From assembly GCA_030686115.1 (NCBI GenBank), contig CP131612.1:2852001-2916000 (forward strand): 64,000 nt of DNA. The letters run 5' to 3'. This DNA comes from Psychrobacter cibarius (lineage in GTDB: Bacteria > Pseudomonadota > Gammaproteobacteria > Pseudomonadales > Moraxellaceae). The translations under genes and the position numbers were made by a program. Shown in pieces: positions 25,412 through 34,327 of this stretch. The first letter of the stretch is position 1. Each line of letters starts with the position of its first letter. The notes below the pieces were generated by a model that made no database searches, was not told the DNA's origin, and saw nothing but the letters and a program-made list of their open reading frames with translations.

Positions 25412-25456
25412 TGTGTTGGTTGTAAATTGCCAGCAGTTATCAAACGAATATTAACG

Positions 25457-26140
25457 ATGGACGACTTGTCGCAACTAAATACTGAGCTTGGTACGATTTT
25501 TACGCAGCATTTATCCGCTATGAGTAGCCATATCACGCCAGAGCAAGTGAGCATACTTTGGCAGGATATCGCCATGCGTTATAACGAGCCGCAGCGTGCT
25601 TATCATAGCTTGCAGCATATTCAGCAGTTATTCGGGCATTTCGATCAGGTTAAAGATAATTTGCATGAGCCGCATATTATTGCGTTAGCACTGTTGTATC
25701 ATGATGTGATATATGAGCCGACGCACTCAGATAACGAGCTTAAAAGTGCAGAATATGCAGTAGAGTCATTAACTGGTTATTTAAGTGCGGAGCAATGCCA
25801 ACATATCTATGCGCTGATTATGATGACGGCTAGTCATCAAATTGAGAAATGGTCAGATGAGGCTAAAGAGAGAGGAAAATACAGCGATGCCGCTTATTTA
25901 CTAGATATGGACTTAAGTATTTTAGGGGTATCTTGGTCGGTGTATGAACACTATGCTCACGCTGTACGCCAAGAGTATGCGCATGTCTCAGATGGTGATT
26001 ATCGCGTCGGACGCATGGCAGTGTTAAAAGAATTACTGGCGCATCCAACGCTTTATCTGACGGATTATTACTATGCACGTTTAGAGAAGCAGGCTCGAAA
26101 AAATATTGAGCACGAAATTACGCTTTTACACGCATCTTAA
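25457..26140 (+). CDS. HD-superfamily metal-dependent phosphohydrolase
   Basis: The 227-residue helical protein has HSLQHI near residue 50 and LLYHDVIYEP near 85. These give the H...HD signature of the COG4339-type predicted HD hydrolases, and DMDLSILG later adds the final Asp. The substrate is unknown. The ATG at 25457 starts the recognisable domain; the frame extends ten codons further upstream from a TTG. It follows oxyR by 45 bases, so it may be co-transcribed. Its 3' end overlaps the convergent methyltransferase gene by 23 bases. Confidence 0.78.
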   Translation: MDDLSQLNTELGTIFTQHLSAMSSHITPEQVSILWQDIAMRYNEPQRAYHSLQHIQQLFGHFDQVKDNLHEPHIIALALLYHDVIYEPTHSDNELKSAEYAVESLTGYLSAEQCQHIYALIMMTASHQIEKWSDEAKERGKYSDAAYLLDMDLSILGVSWSVYEHYAHAVRQEYAHVSDGDYRVGRMAVLKELLAHPTLYLTDYYYARLEKQARKNIEHEITLLHAS

Positions 26141-26723
26141 TAAACAGCTCACTGCCCTGCCGTGCAGGATGTGAATTATAGCTTGGCTCCATGATTTCAA
26201 TATCAAAACACTGCTCAAAACGCCGCTGATATTCAGCTTTTGTACCGCCAAACGGTGGTTCTTCTCGTCCAAAGTCTTTATCAAAGAGCAAACCAATCAG
26301 CTTACCATTCGGTTTCAGTAACGCTGCCATCTGCTGCACATACTCGTCACGGCGTGATGGATTTATCGCACAAAAAAACGTCTGCTCAAGCACCCAATCA
26401 AACTGATACTGCTCAGGCGATAACTCAAAAAAGTCGGCACAGATTAAATGCTTAGCTGGAAAGCTAGGATAACGCTCAGCAAACGCTGCAATCGGTGCTG
26501 GGGCAAAATCAACCAAGGTGACATTGGTAAACCCTTGCTCATGTAAATAACCTACCTCGTAAGCATTACCCGCACCCGGCACTAGAATCGCTTGCTCTTT
26601 GGCAGATTCGGGCAGTTGGTCAATATAGGCTTTGAGCGGTGGCGATACCTGTCCCATGTCCCAACCGATACTGTCTTGCTCATAACGCTGCTGCCAAAAT
26701 TCCGCTTGATTGACGTTTTCCAT
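26118..26723 (-). CDS. Thiopurine S-methyltransferase family protein
   Basis: The 201-residue protein matches the TPMT family: FWQQRYEQDSIGWDMGQVSP at the N-terminus, the SAM-binding VPGAGNAYEVGYLHEQGF block near residue 50, and DWVLEQTFFCAINPSRRDEY near 108. Bacterial members methylate thiopurines or selenium and tellurium compounds. SAM dependence is clear; the substrate is not. The gene converges on and overlaps the HD hydrolase. Confidence 0.85.
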   Translation of the reverse strand: MENVNQAEFWQQRYEQDSIGWDMGQVSPPLKAYIDQLPESAKEQAILVPGAGNAYEVGYLHEQGFTNVTLVDFAPAPIAAFAERYPSFPAKHLICADFFELSPEQYQFDWVLEQTFFCAINPSRRDEYVQQMAALLKPNGKLIGLLFDKDFGREEPPFGGTKAEYQRRFEQCFDIEIMEPSYNSHPARQGSELFIKMRVKA

Positions 26724-26800
26724 ATGACATCCCTGTAGACAAACTTATTATTTAAACGACACGATTTATATCGTTATGTCTTATCATATCAGGCTTATTA

Positions 26801-26845
26801 GAGCGTGTCTCATTTTAAAGATGGTGATGAAAATGAGGACATGCC
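26801..26845. repeat. 45-bp palindromic repeat, copy A
   Basis: CTCATTTT and AAAATGAG arms, extended by GCGTGT and ACATGC, flank a 13-base loop. A related sequence occurs at 33893-33932. The outer end GAGCGTGTC, preceded by TA, resembles the ends of IS427-group elements. Confidence 0.55.
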
Positions 26846-26877
26846 TTACGATTATGGATATTATTTAGATAAATCAT

Positions 26878-27546
26878 TTAATCTAATTTTCCCGTCTTCC
26901 CTGCCAGCATATTATGCCAGTTCTGATAATCTGGCATCGCATTCGCTACCGTCTGCCAAAACTCCGCACTATGATTGGCATGGTGTAAATGACACAGCTC
27001 ATGGACGATGACGTATTCTGTGCATTCAATAGGATAAGCAGGCAGATACACAGACAACCAAATTCGGCGCGCACGCGTGTTACAACTGCCCCAGCGCGTA
27101 TGCATTTTTTTTAGGCGTATCTCATTGGCTGTCGCACCGACAATCGGTTGCCACTTTGCAAATAATGCAGGTATCGCTTCGGCGAGATGTTGCCGATAAT
27201 AGGCAGGTTTTTCATCATGGTTTAGGGTGAATGATTGCTCTACACCCCACAATGGCAAGGTACTATCAGCAGTTAAAGCTTGCGCTAAAGGACGTTGTTG
27301 CCGTTTATACTGCTCTAATACTTGCGGATGGTTTGCTATCGCCCATGACACGCGTTTCATCACAGCCTGCGCAGCTTGGGCTGGGCTAATAAATAGTGGT
27401 ACAGATACCAGTAATTGATGTGGCTTTAAGCGGAAATTGATATTTTTAACCCGCTTTTTGCTGATATGTAGCTCAATACCTGCTTGCGCCAAACAATGTT
27501 TAGCGCTGTCTAATAAAATAGACTGATATGCTGGCGGTACATTCAT
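26878..27546 (-). CDS. YgjP-like M48-type metallopeptidase (WLM/SprT-like)
   Basis: The 222-residue protein contains the zinc motif VHELCHLHHANH (HExxH) near residue 180, the preceding TRWGSCNTRARRIWLS block and the following FWQTVANAMPDYQNW. These identify the YgjP/COG1451 family of predicted metallopeptidases. There is no signal peptide, so it acts in the cytoplasm. It begins two bases after the stop of the DUF1513 gene, so it is the last gene of the Fur-controlled operon. Its role there is unknown. Confidence 0.85.
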   Translation of the reverse strand: MNVPPAYQSILLDSAKHCLAQAGIELHISKKRVKNINFRLKPHQLLVSVPLFISPAQAAQAVMKRVSWAIANHPQVLEQYKRQQRPLAQALTADSTLPLWGVEQSFTLNHDEKPAYYRQHLAEAIPALFAKWQPIVGATANEIRLKKMHTRWGSCNTRARRIWLSVYLPAYPIECTEYVIVHELCHLHHANHSAEFWQTVANAMPDYQNWHNMLAGKTGKLD

Positions 27547-27548
27547 GC

Positions 27549-29090
27549 TCAGAGCGCTTGCAAGTGATTATCAAACGACATCATATGGTATTGACTGTCT
27601 TTAACGATAGCTTCATTTGTAGTGACGATGTCTGAGTTTGCTATAGATAAATCATTGACCGTTAATCTGGTCAATTGACCTTGCCCATCACTAACGATGA
27701 AAGCGGATTGATCATCATGATTGGCTGTATTATTAGTGCTTTGCAGTAAAAGCACTGCTGCACCTGCACAATCTGGCAGGCTAACGTCATTTATCAAGGT
27801 GCGAGTGTTTAAATCATAAATCGCTGCACAACCGCCAATCGGTGTTGTCACGCATAGTAGGTTACGCGCACTATCGACCGCTACACTGGCGATATACTGA
27901 TGGAAGCGCTGCCATTGATTGTTGGGCATAATAAGAGGTTTAAAATCTGTATCACCGCGTTTATGGGTCAATACTAACGGCACATTGATATGTTTTTCAC
28001 CTTGGAATTGAATACCTATCATCACCGTCCCATCGTCATGCATGGCTAGGTGACGCACGCTCATTTGATTGTGCTCAGGCATAATCTGCTCAAGTAAAGC
28101 GCCAGTATGACGATTAACGTAAACCAATGAAGGACGCATGCTGTCTAAATTGAGCTCTTCACGCGACGCTTGCTCGGTTTTGATACCGCCGTTAGCGATC
28201 ACTAACGTCTCGCCATCAGGATGCATAATCAGCTCGTGCGGACCGATACCATGCGAGTCATACTCTGCTATTTTCTTATAAATATCATAAGCATCGTAGA
28301 TACCGATTTTACCATCCAAACTTATGGTGTCATTCTCGGTCACATACAGCAACTTACCATCTAGGCTATAACAAGCGTGTCCATAAAAATGACGGTTGTT
28401 TGCAGCGTTAATGGCGAATTTTACTTCTCCAGTTGCTGTGTCTAATACCCAAAAATTTTCGCTCGGACGACGACCCATCACCACAACGTCACGACTGCTA
28501 TGATTCTTCATCGTACTATCTTGATCACTAAGCACAGGCTGAACGACAATATCATGGACACGTTCAGGCATGGTCGTTTGCCAAACGATTTGTCTATCAG
28601 CGTCAATACCGACCACACCAAAATCATTGTCAGCACGCTGCTCATCATTTGCTAATGCGTTATTTTTTGGCATAGACGCCACGCCGCTAACCCAACAAAT
28701 GGGTCGCGTCAGTACGGTGGTGGTATGTACCGCGCTAAAGTCAGCGATGCTATGATGGTTGGTATTATTCCTATCATCTAGCGATAAATAGTAAGCGTGT
28801 TGCCATGCAGTAGCGGCTTGCTGACAAGCGTAACTAAACCGTGCTAGCTGGGGTGTTGGTGTAGAGGTTAACGACTGCAACTGCGAACGTATGCCTACGA
28901 CATAATCCTGCAAGCGGGCATCAGGCTGACGCTGCTTGCGATAACGATGATGAATACCGACAAGCGCTACGGTACCCATTATAGTAGAAAGCATCGTCAA
29001 TGCTGATGTTGCCAGCAGCTCATTATTAGACTGCTTATCTTCTGGCTGCGGCTGTGATTTATTTGCTGTCTTAGTATCGATAGAGTGCAT
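27549..29090 (-). CDS. DUF1513 beta-propeller protein
   Basis: The 513-residue protein has one membrane segment near the N-terminus (ALTMLSTIMGTVALVGI, about 30-46) acting as signal anchor or signal peptide. Repeated beta-propeller blades follow: HACYSLDGKLLYVTEN, GPHELIMHPDGETLVIANGG and VRHLAMHDDGTVMIGIQF. DUF1513 proteins always seem to accompany imelysin genes and are thought to act in periplasmic iron uptake; the exact job is unknown. It is longer than usual owing to Asn/Asp-rich loops. It begins three bases after the second imelysin gene. Confidence 0.82.
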   Translation of the reverse strand: MHSIDTKTANKSQPQPEDKQSNNELLATSALTMLSTIMGTVALVGIHHRYRKQRQPDARLQDYVVGIRSQLQSLTSTPTPQLARFSYACQQAATAWQHAYYLSLDDRNNTNHHSIADFSAVHTTTVLTRPICWVSGVASMPKNNALANDEQRADNDFGVVGIDADRQIVWQTTMPERVHDIVVQPVLSDQDSTMKNHSSRDVVVMGRRPSENFWVLDTATGEVKFAINAANNRHFYGHACYSLDGKLLYVTENDTISLDGKIGIYDAYDIYKKIAEYDSHGIGPHELIMHPDGETLVIANGGIKTEQASREELNLDSMRPSLVYVNRHTGALLEQIMPEHNQMSVRHLAMHDDGTVMIGIQFQGEKHINVPLVLTHKRGDTDFKPLIMPNNQWQRFHQYIASVAVDSARNLLCVTTPIGGCAAIYDLNTRTLINDVSLPDCAGAAVLLLQSTNNTANHDDQSAFIVSDGQGQLTRLTVNDLSIANSDIVTTNEAIVKDSQYHMMSFDNHLQAL

Positions 29091-29093
29091 TTT

Positions 29094-30242
29094 TTAATCG
29101 CCATCAGTACTGTTAAAGCCCACACGGATACCCAGCGTCGGAATCAATTGGCGCTTAATAATACGTGTAATAGTCGTGAGGTGATCATACAGCTCTTGTT
29201 GAGTGGCTTTATCGGCAGTCCCTAAGTCTTCTGGCATTTGCGCTAATAGTGTGGTGGCATCAGCAAGCGCGGTCGATAAGTTATCCGCGACTTCATTTTC
29301 ATTATTGCTGCCTAAGATAGCTGTCAAAACGGGATCTGTCAGTGCTTCATTCAATGTTGCCAATTTGGCATTGATAATGGCACGGCTTTGCTCTGCGGTA
29401 GCGGCTGGCAAATGACCTTTTGCCTTTCCTGTTAAGCCTAACGGTTGATCGATGGCATTAGACTTCATGGTCTCAACCAACGAGAGTAAAGAATTAAACC
29501 ATTGATTCAATCCTTGATCGCTGTCAGCCGTTTTATCAATGGCTAATAGATTAGTGGCATTTTGCTGCCAGTTTTTCTCAATATCTTTTAGGCGCGTGCT
29601 CAAAGCACTGCTTGCACTCATCACATAAGCACATTGAGCAGCATCCAGACTGTCATTGGCATATAACGCTTCTTCTAATCCTGGCACCCCTTGCACGATG
29701 GCGCTCTCGTTAGCCAATTGCTCGGCGGTGAGCTTAGGATTGGCAGCGATTAGATCGGCAACGCCACTGTGTACCAGACCGCGCTCATCAGGATAGTAAT
29801 TGATATATAAATTACTCATGCTGGCGGTCGCTGGACCAAAGTTAATCATCTCAGCGCCTGCCCATGCTTGTGCGAGCACTAGCCATTGATCGCGCAGTGC
29901 TTGCAGCTCATCACCGCTGACTGGTGCTTGCTGACAATGCTTTTGTGCCAAATCATGCAATAAATCACTCTGTTTTGCGGCATCCGCATAGGCTGGAATG
30001 ACAATGTCATTTGCCACATGGGTCAAATAGGTCTTTTCAGTCTCGGCACTAATATCGACAGCGGTAATTTTATCTCCACTACTATCTTTTTCTGCTGCGC
30101 TTGTAGATGCCGCACTGTCTTGCGCAACTTTTTGGCTATCTACTTCTGGCGCTTTATTGTCATCAGCCGGTTTAACACAGCTGATCAGCAAGCCTGCGCT
30201 TAAGGCCGATAAGGCCATCGCTAAAGCATGGTTTATTTTCAT
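29094..30242 (-). CDS. Imelysin-family lipoprotein (second imelysin)
   Basis: The 382-residue protein has a lipoprotein signal with lipobox ISC (Cys22), a Ser/Asp-rich linker, then the helical imelysin (M75-like) domain with TYLTHVANDIVIPAYADA near residue 72. The usual GxHxxE motif is replaced by GVPGLEEALY near residue 195, so the His is missing, a variant typical of the second imelysin of such operons (from memory). It is probably a periplasmic iron-binding or iron-delivery protein and not a peptidase. It lies three bases before DUF1513. Confidence 0.82.
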   Translation of the reverse strand: MKINHALAMALSALSAGLLISCVKPADDNKAPEVDSQKVAQDSAASTSAAEKDSSGDKITAVDISAETEKTYLTHVANDIVIPAYADAAKQSDLLHDLAQKHCQQAPVSGDELQALRDQWLVLAQAWAGAEMINFGPATASMSNLYINYYPDERGLVHSGVADLIAANPKLTAEQLANESAIVQGVPGLEEALYANDSLDAAQCAYVMSASSALSTRLKDIEKNWQQNATNLLAIDKTADSDQGLNQWFNSLLSLVETMKSNAIDQPLGLTGKAKGHLPAATAEQSRAIINAKLATLNEALTDPVLTAILGSNNENEVADNLSTALADATTLLAQMPEDLGTADKATQQELYDHLTTITRIIKRQLIPTLGIRVGFNSTDGD

Positions 30243-30393
30243 AAATTTCTCAATATTATTATCAATAATGGTTTAAATTCTAATCTTTACAAGCTCTAGT
30301 CTCTAGTGTTTGATTGGGCGGATAACCTTATCAACACTTACTTATTTTCTCAGTTATTGCTCAGTCATTTAGCATAGATAAATGACCTTATCT

Positions 30394-32073
30394 CTATAAT
30401 GACTGTAAGAACGCATTCAATTCAGAACGACCTTGTTTGTCGAGTTTGAGTACTTTTTGCTGTTGCTTCTGGGCTTCACCGCCGTGCCATAACACCGCTT
30501 CCATCAACGTACGGGCGCGACCATCATGCAAAAACGTTGCTTGTGGATCGACCGTTTGCGCCAGACCAATGCCCCATAAAGCAGGCGTACGCCATTCATA
30601 AGAATTCGCTAAAAACTCAACTTGGATATTTTTTGCGGGTAATTTCCCAGCAATCGTGCGATCGGCAAGATCATCACCCATGTCATGTAATAGTAAATCT
30701 GTATAAGGATAAATCACTTGTCCATGCTGCTCAAGATGGTCATCGTCGGTTTTTGGCAACTGATATCTTGGTGTATGGCAACTTTGGCAACCCATATCAT
30801 AAAAGCGTTTTTTGCCCGCTAGCACTAGCGTATCGTCAGCATCACGCCGATGCGGTACTGCCAAATTGCGTGTATAAAACTCCACAAACTTAGCCACTTC
30901 ATCATTGACTTCAACAGGCGGCTTGCCATCGCCTTGCTCATCAGCCCCAGTCGTCGCATTCATACAAGCCGTCTGTGTCGGCATACAGGATTCATGAGGA
31001 CGTATATTTGAGGTCAAGCCCATGTCTTCATTAAAAGCACTTTGGTTTTGAGTAATCAGCTTGGTTTGCCCAGCTTTCCAGCCAAAGCGTCCAAGGGCAT
31101 GCTTGCCAGTCTGTGGATCCATGACCCAATTGAACTTGCCACTGATATCGACATTCGTACTGTTTTTATTATCAACCGCTTGTTTTTTAATCGCTTCATC
31201 CGGTATTTGCTCAAGTAATCCAAGCCCAATCATCGGTAAAGCCACTCGCGGCGACACCATCAAATCATCATCAAATGCACCATAACCCGGTTTGGTTAAA
31301 TTAAAGGTGGGCGCACGTAACGTCTCAACATGACCATCTGCAAAAGTAACGGGCTTGTCTGTCCACTGCACCGCAATTCTGGCTTCAGCAGGCACACCTT
31401 GGATACCTCGATCTTGTAACTGACCACCATACATAGGATGAACGACTTTTTCGATAAGTGAGTTTTGTAGTTGCTGACGCTGCTCATCGGTGGTTGCTGG
31501 CATCGCAAGGCGAATAAGCAAGCTATCGGCATCGTCATCACTGGTCATAGGCGCATGACCGCGACCGTCCTTGACATGGCACGATTGACAGGCAGCAACA
31601 TTGAACAATGCGCCCAAACCATCACGGCTGTCAGTGCTGGCAGGGGCAATCACCCACGGTTGCCGAAAGAACGCATTACCAATAAAAAAATGCCCTTTCC
31701 GTGATGCCGTCAAGTTTGATGAAGGTTTAGAGTAACTCTCAGCGCTGCTAATACTAATACCAGTATCACCACCTTGCTTGACCTCTTGCGGATCAAAGCT
31801 TGCCAATTGCTGCATTGGTACGCCAGCGAGCGTTTCGATGGTTTGGAGGCGTTCAGGTGTTAGCGTTGGGTTGTCAGCATTATTAATGGCAGATTTTTCG
31901 TTTTCAGAAATATCATCAGACACACTGTCCGTCGGCTGACAAGCACTAAGGGATAGCACACATAGAATACCAAGCGTTGGCTTTAACAGGGTGGTTTTGC
32001 TGACAAAAGACGCATAAAAAGAGGCAGGGATTTTGGCTTTGAAAATATTTTTGGTGTTCATCGTGGTGTTCAT
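30394..32073 (-). CDS. Di-heme cytochrome-type oxidoreductase (DUF1111)
   Basis: The 559-residue secreted protein has a lipoprotein-like signal (LSACQP near residue 45) and two CxxCH heme-binding motifs, CQSCHVKDGRG and CQSCHTPRY, about 270 residues apart. It belongs to the DUF1111 'thiol oxidoreductase' group, which pairs with imelysins in bacterial iron operons. A role in changing the redox state of iron in the periplasm is plausible but not proven. AAGG precedes the first ATG, and a second ATG follows four codons later. Confidence 0.85.
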   Translation of the reverse strand: MNTTMNTKNIFKAKIPASFYASFVSKTTLLKPTLGILCVLSLSACQPTDSVSDDISENEKSAINNADNPTLTPERLQTIETLAGVPMQQLASFDPQEVKQGGDTGISISSAESYSKPSSNLTASRKGHFFIGNAFFRQPWVIAPASTDSRDGLGALFNVAACQSCHVKDGRGHAPMTSDDDADSLLIRLAMPATTDEQRQQLQNSLIEKVVHPMYGGQLQDRGIQGVPAEARIAVQWTDKPVTFADGHVETLRAPTFNLTKPGYGAFDDDLMVSPRVALPMIGLGLLEQIPDEAIKKQAVDNKNSTNVDISGKFNWVMDPQTGKHALGRFGWKAGQTKLITQNQSAFNEDMGLTSNIRPHESCMPTQTACMNATTGADEQGDGKPPVEVNDEVAKFVEFYTRNLAVPHRRDADDTLVLAGKKRFYDMGCQSCHTPRYQLPKTDDDHLEQHGQVIYPYTDLLLHDMGDDLADRTIAGKLPAKNIQVEFLANSYEWRTPALWGIGLAQTVDPQATFLHDGRARTLMEAVLWHGGEAQKQQQKVLKLDKQGRSELNAFLQSL

Positions 32074-32258
32074 AAAGAGTACCTTAGTTCTAATCTAGAA
32101 CCATTAAAATCGCATGCTATAAAGTGTTTCACTTCTAGTCGATAAGGTACAGCAATGTAATGACGTACTGACCTATCAGGCTATTTTAATATGGTAAAAA
32201 AAACACGCCGCCAACGGTAGTCGACAACGTGTGTATTATACCTAAATTACTTTTCCAT

Positions 32259-32277
32259 GAAAATAATTCTCATTAGC
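32259..32277 (-). promoter_or_regulatory. Possible second Fur box
   Basis: GAAAATAATTCTCATTAGC matches the 19-base Fur consensus at 13 positions by eye. It lies about 185 bases upstream of the di-heme gene in the gap after the first imelysin. Confidence 0.4.
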
Positions 32278-32376
32278 TTATAACGACTTGTCAGGCATTA
32301 TCGATCAATACTATGTCAATTACTGCTATGTCAATCACTGCTATGCTTGCTGTTAAGCCAGTAGATTAATGAGCAA

Positions 32377-33837
32377 TTAAAACTGCGAACCTGCGTCAGC
32401 ATCTAAATTGTCAATACCGACCGCTTTTGCCGCATTTTCGATACCAGCTGTCAGCTCTTGTAAGCTAGTGATACTATTTTCAATCCAGCTACGACGGGTA
32501 TTTTGCTCTTCAGCTGAAATCCCTTGTTTACTTACTTGACCAGCGGTGGCAATCATTTGATCAACTTTGATGCCTTCTTTTTCACCTTTTTCAACAATCA
32601 CATTAAAGGCGGCTTCTACCTTAGCAAAGTCAGTCGCCAATTTATCAGCCGCTTCTTTGTTGTTCGTATCGACTAGATAGTTTTTAACACCATAGCCACC
32701 AACGCTCTTACCAGCGACTGTCTTATAGTTGCCGTTAAAGACATTTTGGATACCACGGGCATTGTTGGCATAGCTTAGATGGGTCAAATCACTGAAGCAT
32801 TCGTGCTCATCTTCGGTAGAGCCCGTTACAAACGCAACCTGTATACGCTCAGAAGCAAGCTCACCCAATGCTAGGCTGCCCATCTGATACATGATTTGGC
32901 GTAGACCATTATCGTATTTGCGAGCCATCAGGTCGCTACGTAAGGTATTCTCACTCTCAGGCTGCCACTCAGCTTCCATTGCAGTCAAATCATCAACCAG
33001 TAATTGAGTCGCTGCTTTCAAGAACGCGCCACGACGCTCACATATACCAGCATCTTCATTGACCGTCTCACCGCTGGTACATTGACCTGCTTCAGTCACA
33101 TAATCTGTCACTGGACGATTGCCTGCACCCTCGCCAACGCCGTTGTTATCTTGTCCCCACAGCATAAACTCAATCGCATGGTAGCCGGTCGTCACATTGG
33201 CTTCACTACCACCAATCTCATTCATTTCTGCTAATAGCTCAGGAGTGATAGTACTGGTATCTTGTTTGATACTACCGACCGTAATGCTATCGCTATTGAT
33301 GATATTGTCTTGGCTATTGTATTCACCTTCATAGCCATCACTAACGTAATCAATCAACGCTTCATCAAGTGGCCAAGCATTTACCTGTCCTTCCCAACCA
33401 TCGATACTGCCGAGTGCTCGTTTATCATTGGCTGTCACAAAACCTTCATCAAAACGGAAGATCTCAGTTTGCGAATACGGCTGGCGCGCGGCTTTATACG
33501 CCGCTTTTGCCGCATCAAGGTTTGCTTGGGTTGGTGTTGTCACATAGGTCTCTACTGCCGTTTGCAGGGCTTTAGCAGTATCTAGCGAATCTTTATAAGC
33601 CGCATGCGCCATGTTGGCATAGCTGATCATAAGTCTATCGGTATAAGCTTGATCAACCGCTGATAGTTTCGTCGTATCTGCAGCGGTTGTGTCTTGCACC
33701 GCTGTTTGCGTATCGGCGGTAGAGTCTGTGTCTTCCTTGGCTTGCTTGGTACAACCCGACACCATTAACAACCCTGCAAGCGCAGCAGCTAAAGTAGTTG
33801 GTAAAATCTTACGGCTCGTTACTGTGGTAATCGTCAT
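32377..33837 (-). CDS. Imelysin-family lipoprotein (first imelysin)
   Basis: The 486-residue protein has a signal with lipobox VSGC (Cys29), a Thr/Asp-rich linker and the M75 imelysin domain. GYHAIEFMLWGQD holds the conserved GxHxxE, which in IcmP-type insulin-cleaving proteins and in EfeO-like proteins may bind iron. Two Cys pairs near residues 265-285 and 365 are visible. The ATG at 33837 is chosen because TGAGGAT lies just upstream and the lipoprotein signal starts there. It heads the iron operon behind a strong Fur box. Confidence 0.85.
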   Translation of the reverse strand: MTITTVTSRKILPTTLAAALAGLLMVSGCTKQAKEDTDSTADTQTAVQDTTAADTTKLSAVDQAYTDRLMISYANMAHAAYKDSLDTAKALQTAVETYVTTPTQANLDAAKAAYKAARQPYSQTEIFRFDEGFVTANDKRALGSIDGWEGQVNAWPLDEALIDYVSDGYEGEYNSQDNIINSDSITVGSIKQDTSTITPELLAEMNEIGGSEANVTTGYHAIEFMLWGQDNNGVGEGAGNRPVTDYVTEAGQCTSGETVNEDAGICERRGAFLKAATQLLVDDLTAMEAEWQPESENTLRSDLMARKYDNGLRQIMYQMGSLALGELASERIQVAFVTGSTEDEHECFSDLTHLSYANNARGIQNVFNGNYKTVAGKSVGGYGVKNYLVDTNNKEAADKLATDFAKVEAAFNVIVEKGEKEGIKVDQMIATAGQVSKQGISAEEQNTRRSWIENSITSLQELTAGIENAAKAVGIDNLDADAGSQF

Positions 33838-33892
33838 ACATATCCTCAAAAAGTATCTCAAAAGAAAAATGGGCTTTGAATAAAGAGCATTA

Positions 33893-33932
33893 GGGCGTAT
33901 CCTCATTTTAAATAATGCTGATAAAAATGAGA
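33893..33932. repeat. Palindromic repeat, copy B
   Basis: GGGCGTATCCTCATTTT with AAAATGAG pairs like copy A at 26801-26845; TA precedes it. It sits in the leader between the Fur box and the first imelysin start. Confidence 0.5.
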
Positions 33933-34100
33933 TAAATGACAGTCAAATGAGAAAAACAGCACACATAATATCAAGATATTGACCAGAATTTGATACTATT
34001 AGACAAAATTTAGCTATTTTTGGTCCATTTAGAAAAGCCTCAAATGAACTGACAACCTACCCTAGTATCGCCACAATAACAAAGCTTTGTAAATTATAGT

Positions 34101-34119
34101 GTTATTGATAATCATTATC
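34101..34119 (-). promoter_or_regulatory. Fur box of the imelysin operon
   Basis: GTTATTGATAATCATTATC matches the Fur consensus GATAATGATAATCATTATC at 17 of 19 positions. It lies about 265 bases before the first imelysin start on the minus strand and explains iron control of this operon. Confidence 0.82.
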
Positions 34120-34262
34120 AATATTTAATTAATATTAATATAACCATTTAGCTAACGATTGTTTTATAAATGAAAGCATCAGAAATATTCTATATTGATT
34201 CGAAGCTAACGGAATCCTGATACCTAAAATCATTTTTAATTTGAAATCTAAATATCAGGCAT

Positions 34263-34294
34263 AAAAAAAGGCCAGTTTATCACTGACCTTTTTT
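34263..34294. terminator. Terminator after the OmpA-like gene
   Basis: AAGGCCAGT and ACTGACCTT pair with one mismatch around TTATC, with A- and T-runs on both sides. It serves the minus-strand OmpA-like gene. Confidence 0.65.
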
Positions 34295-34327
34295 AACACT
34301 ATAATGACAGCTAAACCATCGTATGAA

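Noticed and set aside
26805..27011. 68-codon plus-strand frame
   Set aside because: It begins inside the palindromic repeat and runs antisense to the YgjP-type protease.
32300..32350. Direct repeats of an ACTGCTATGTCAATC-type word
   Set aside because: Only about three imperfect units in AT-rich DNA after the first imelysin gene; no function suggested.
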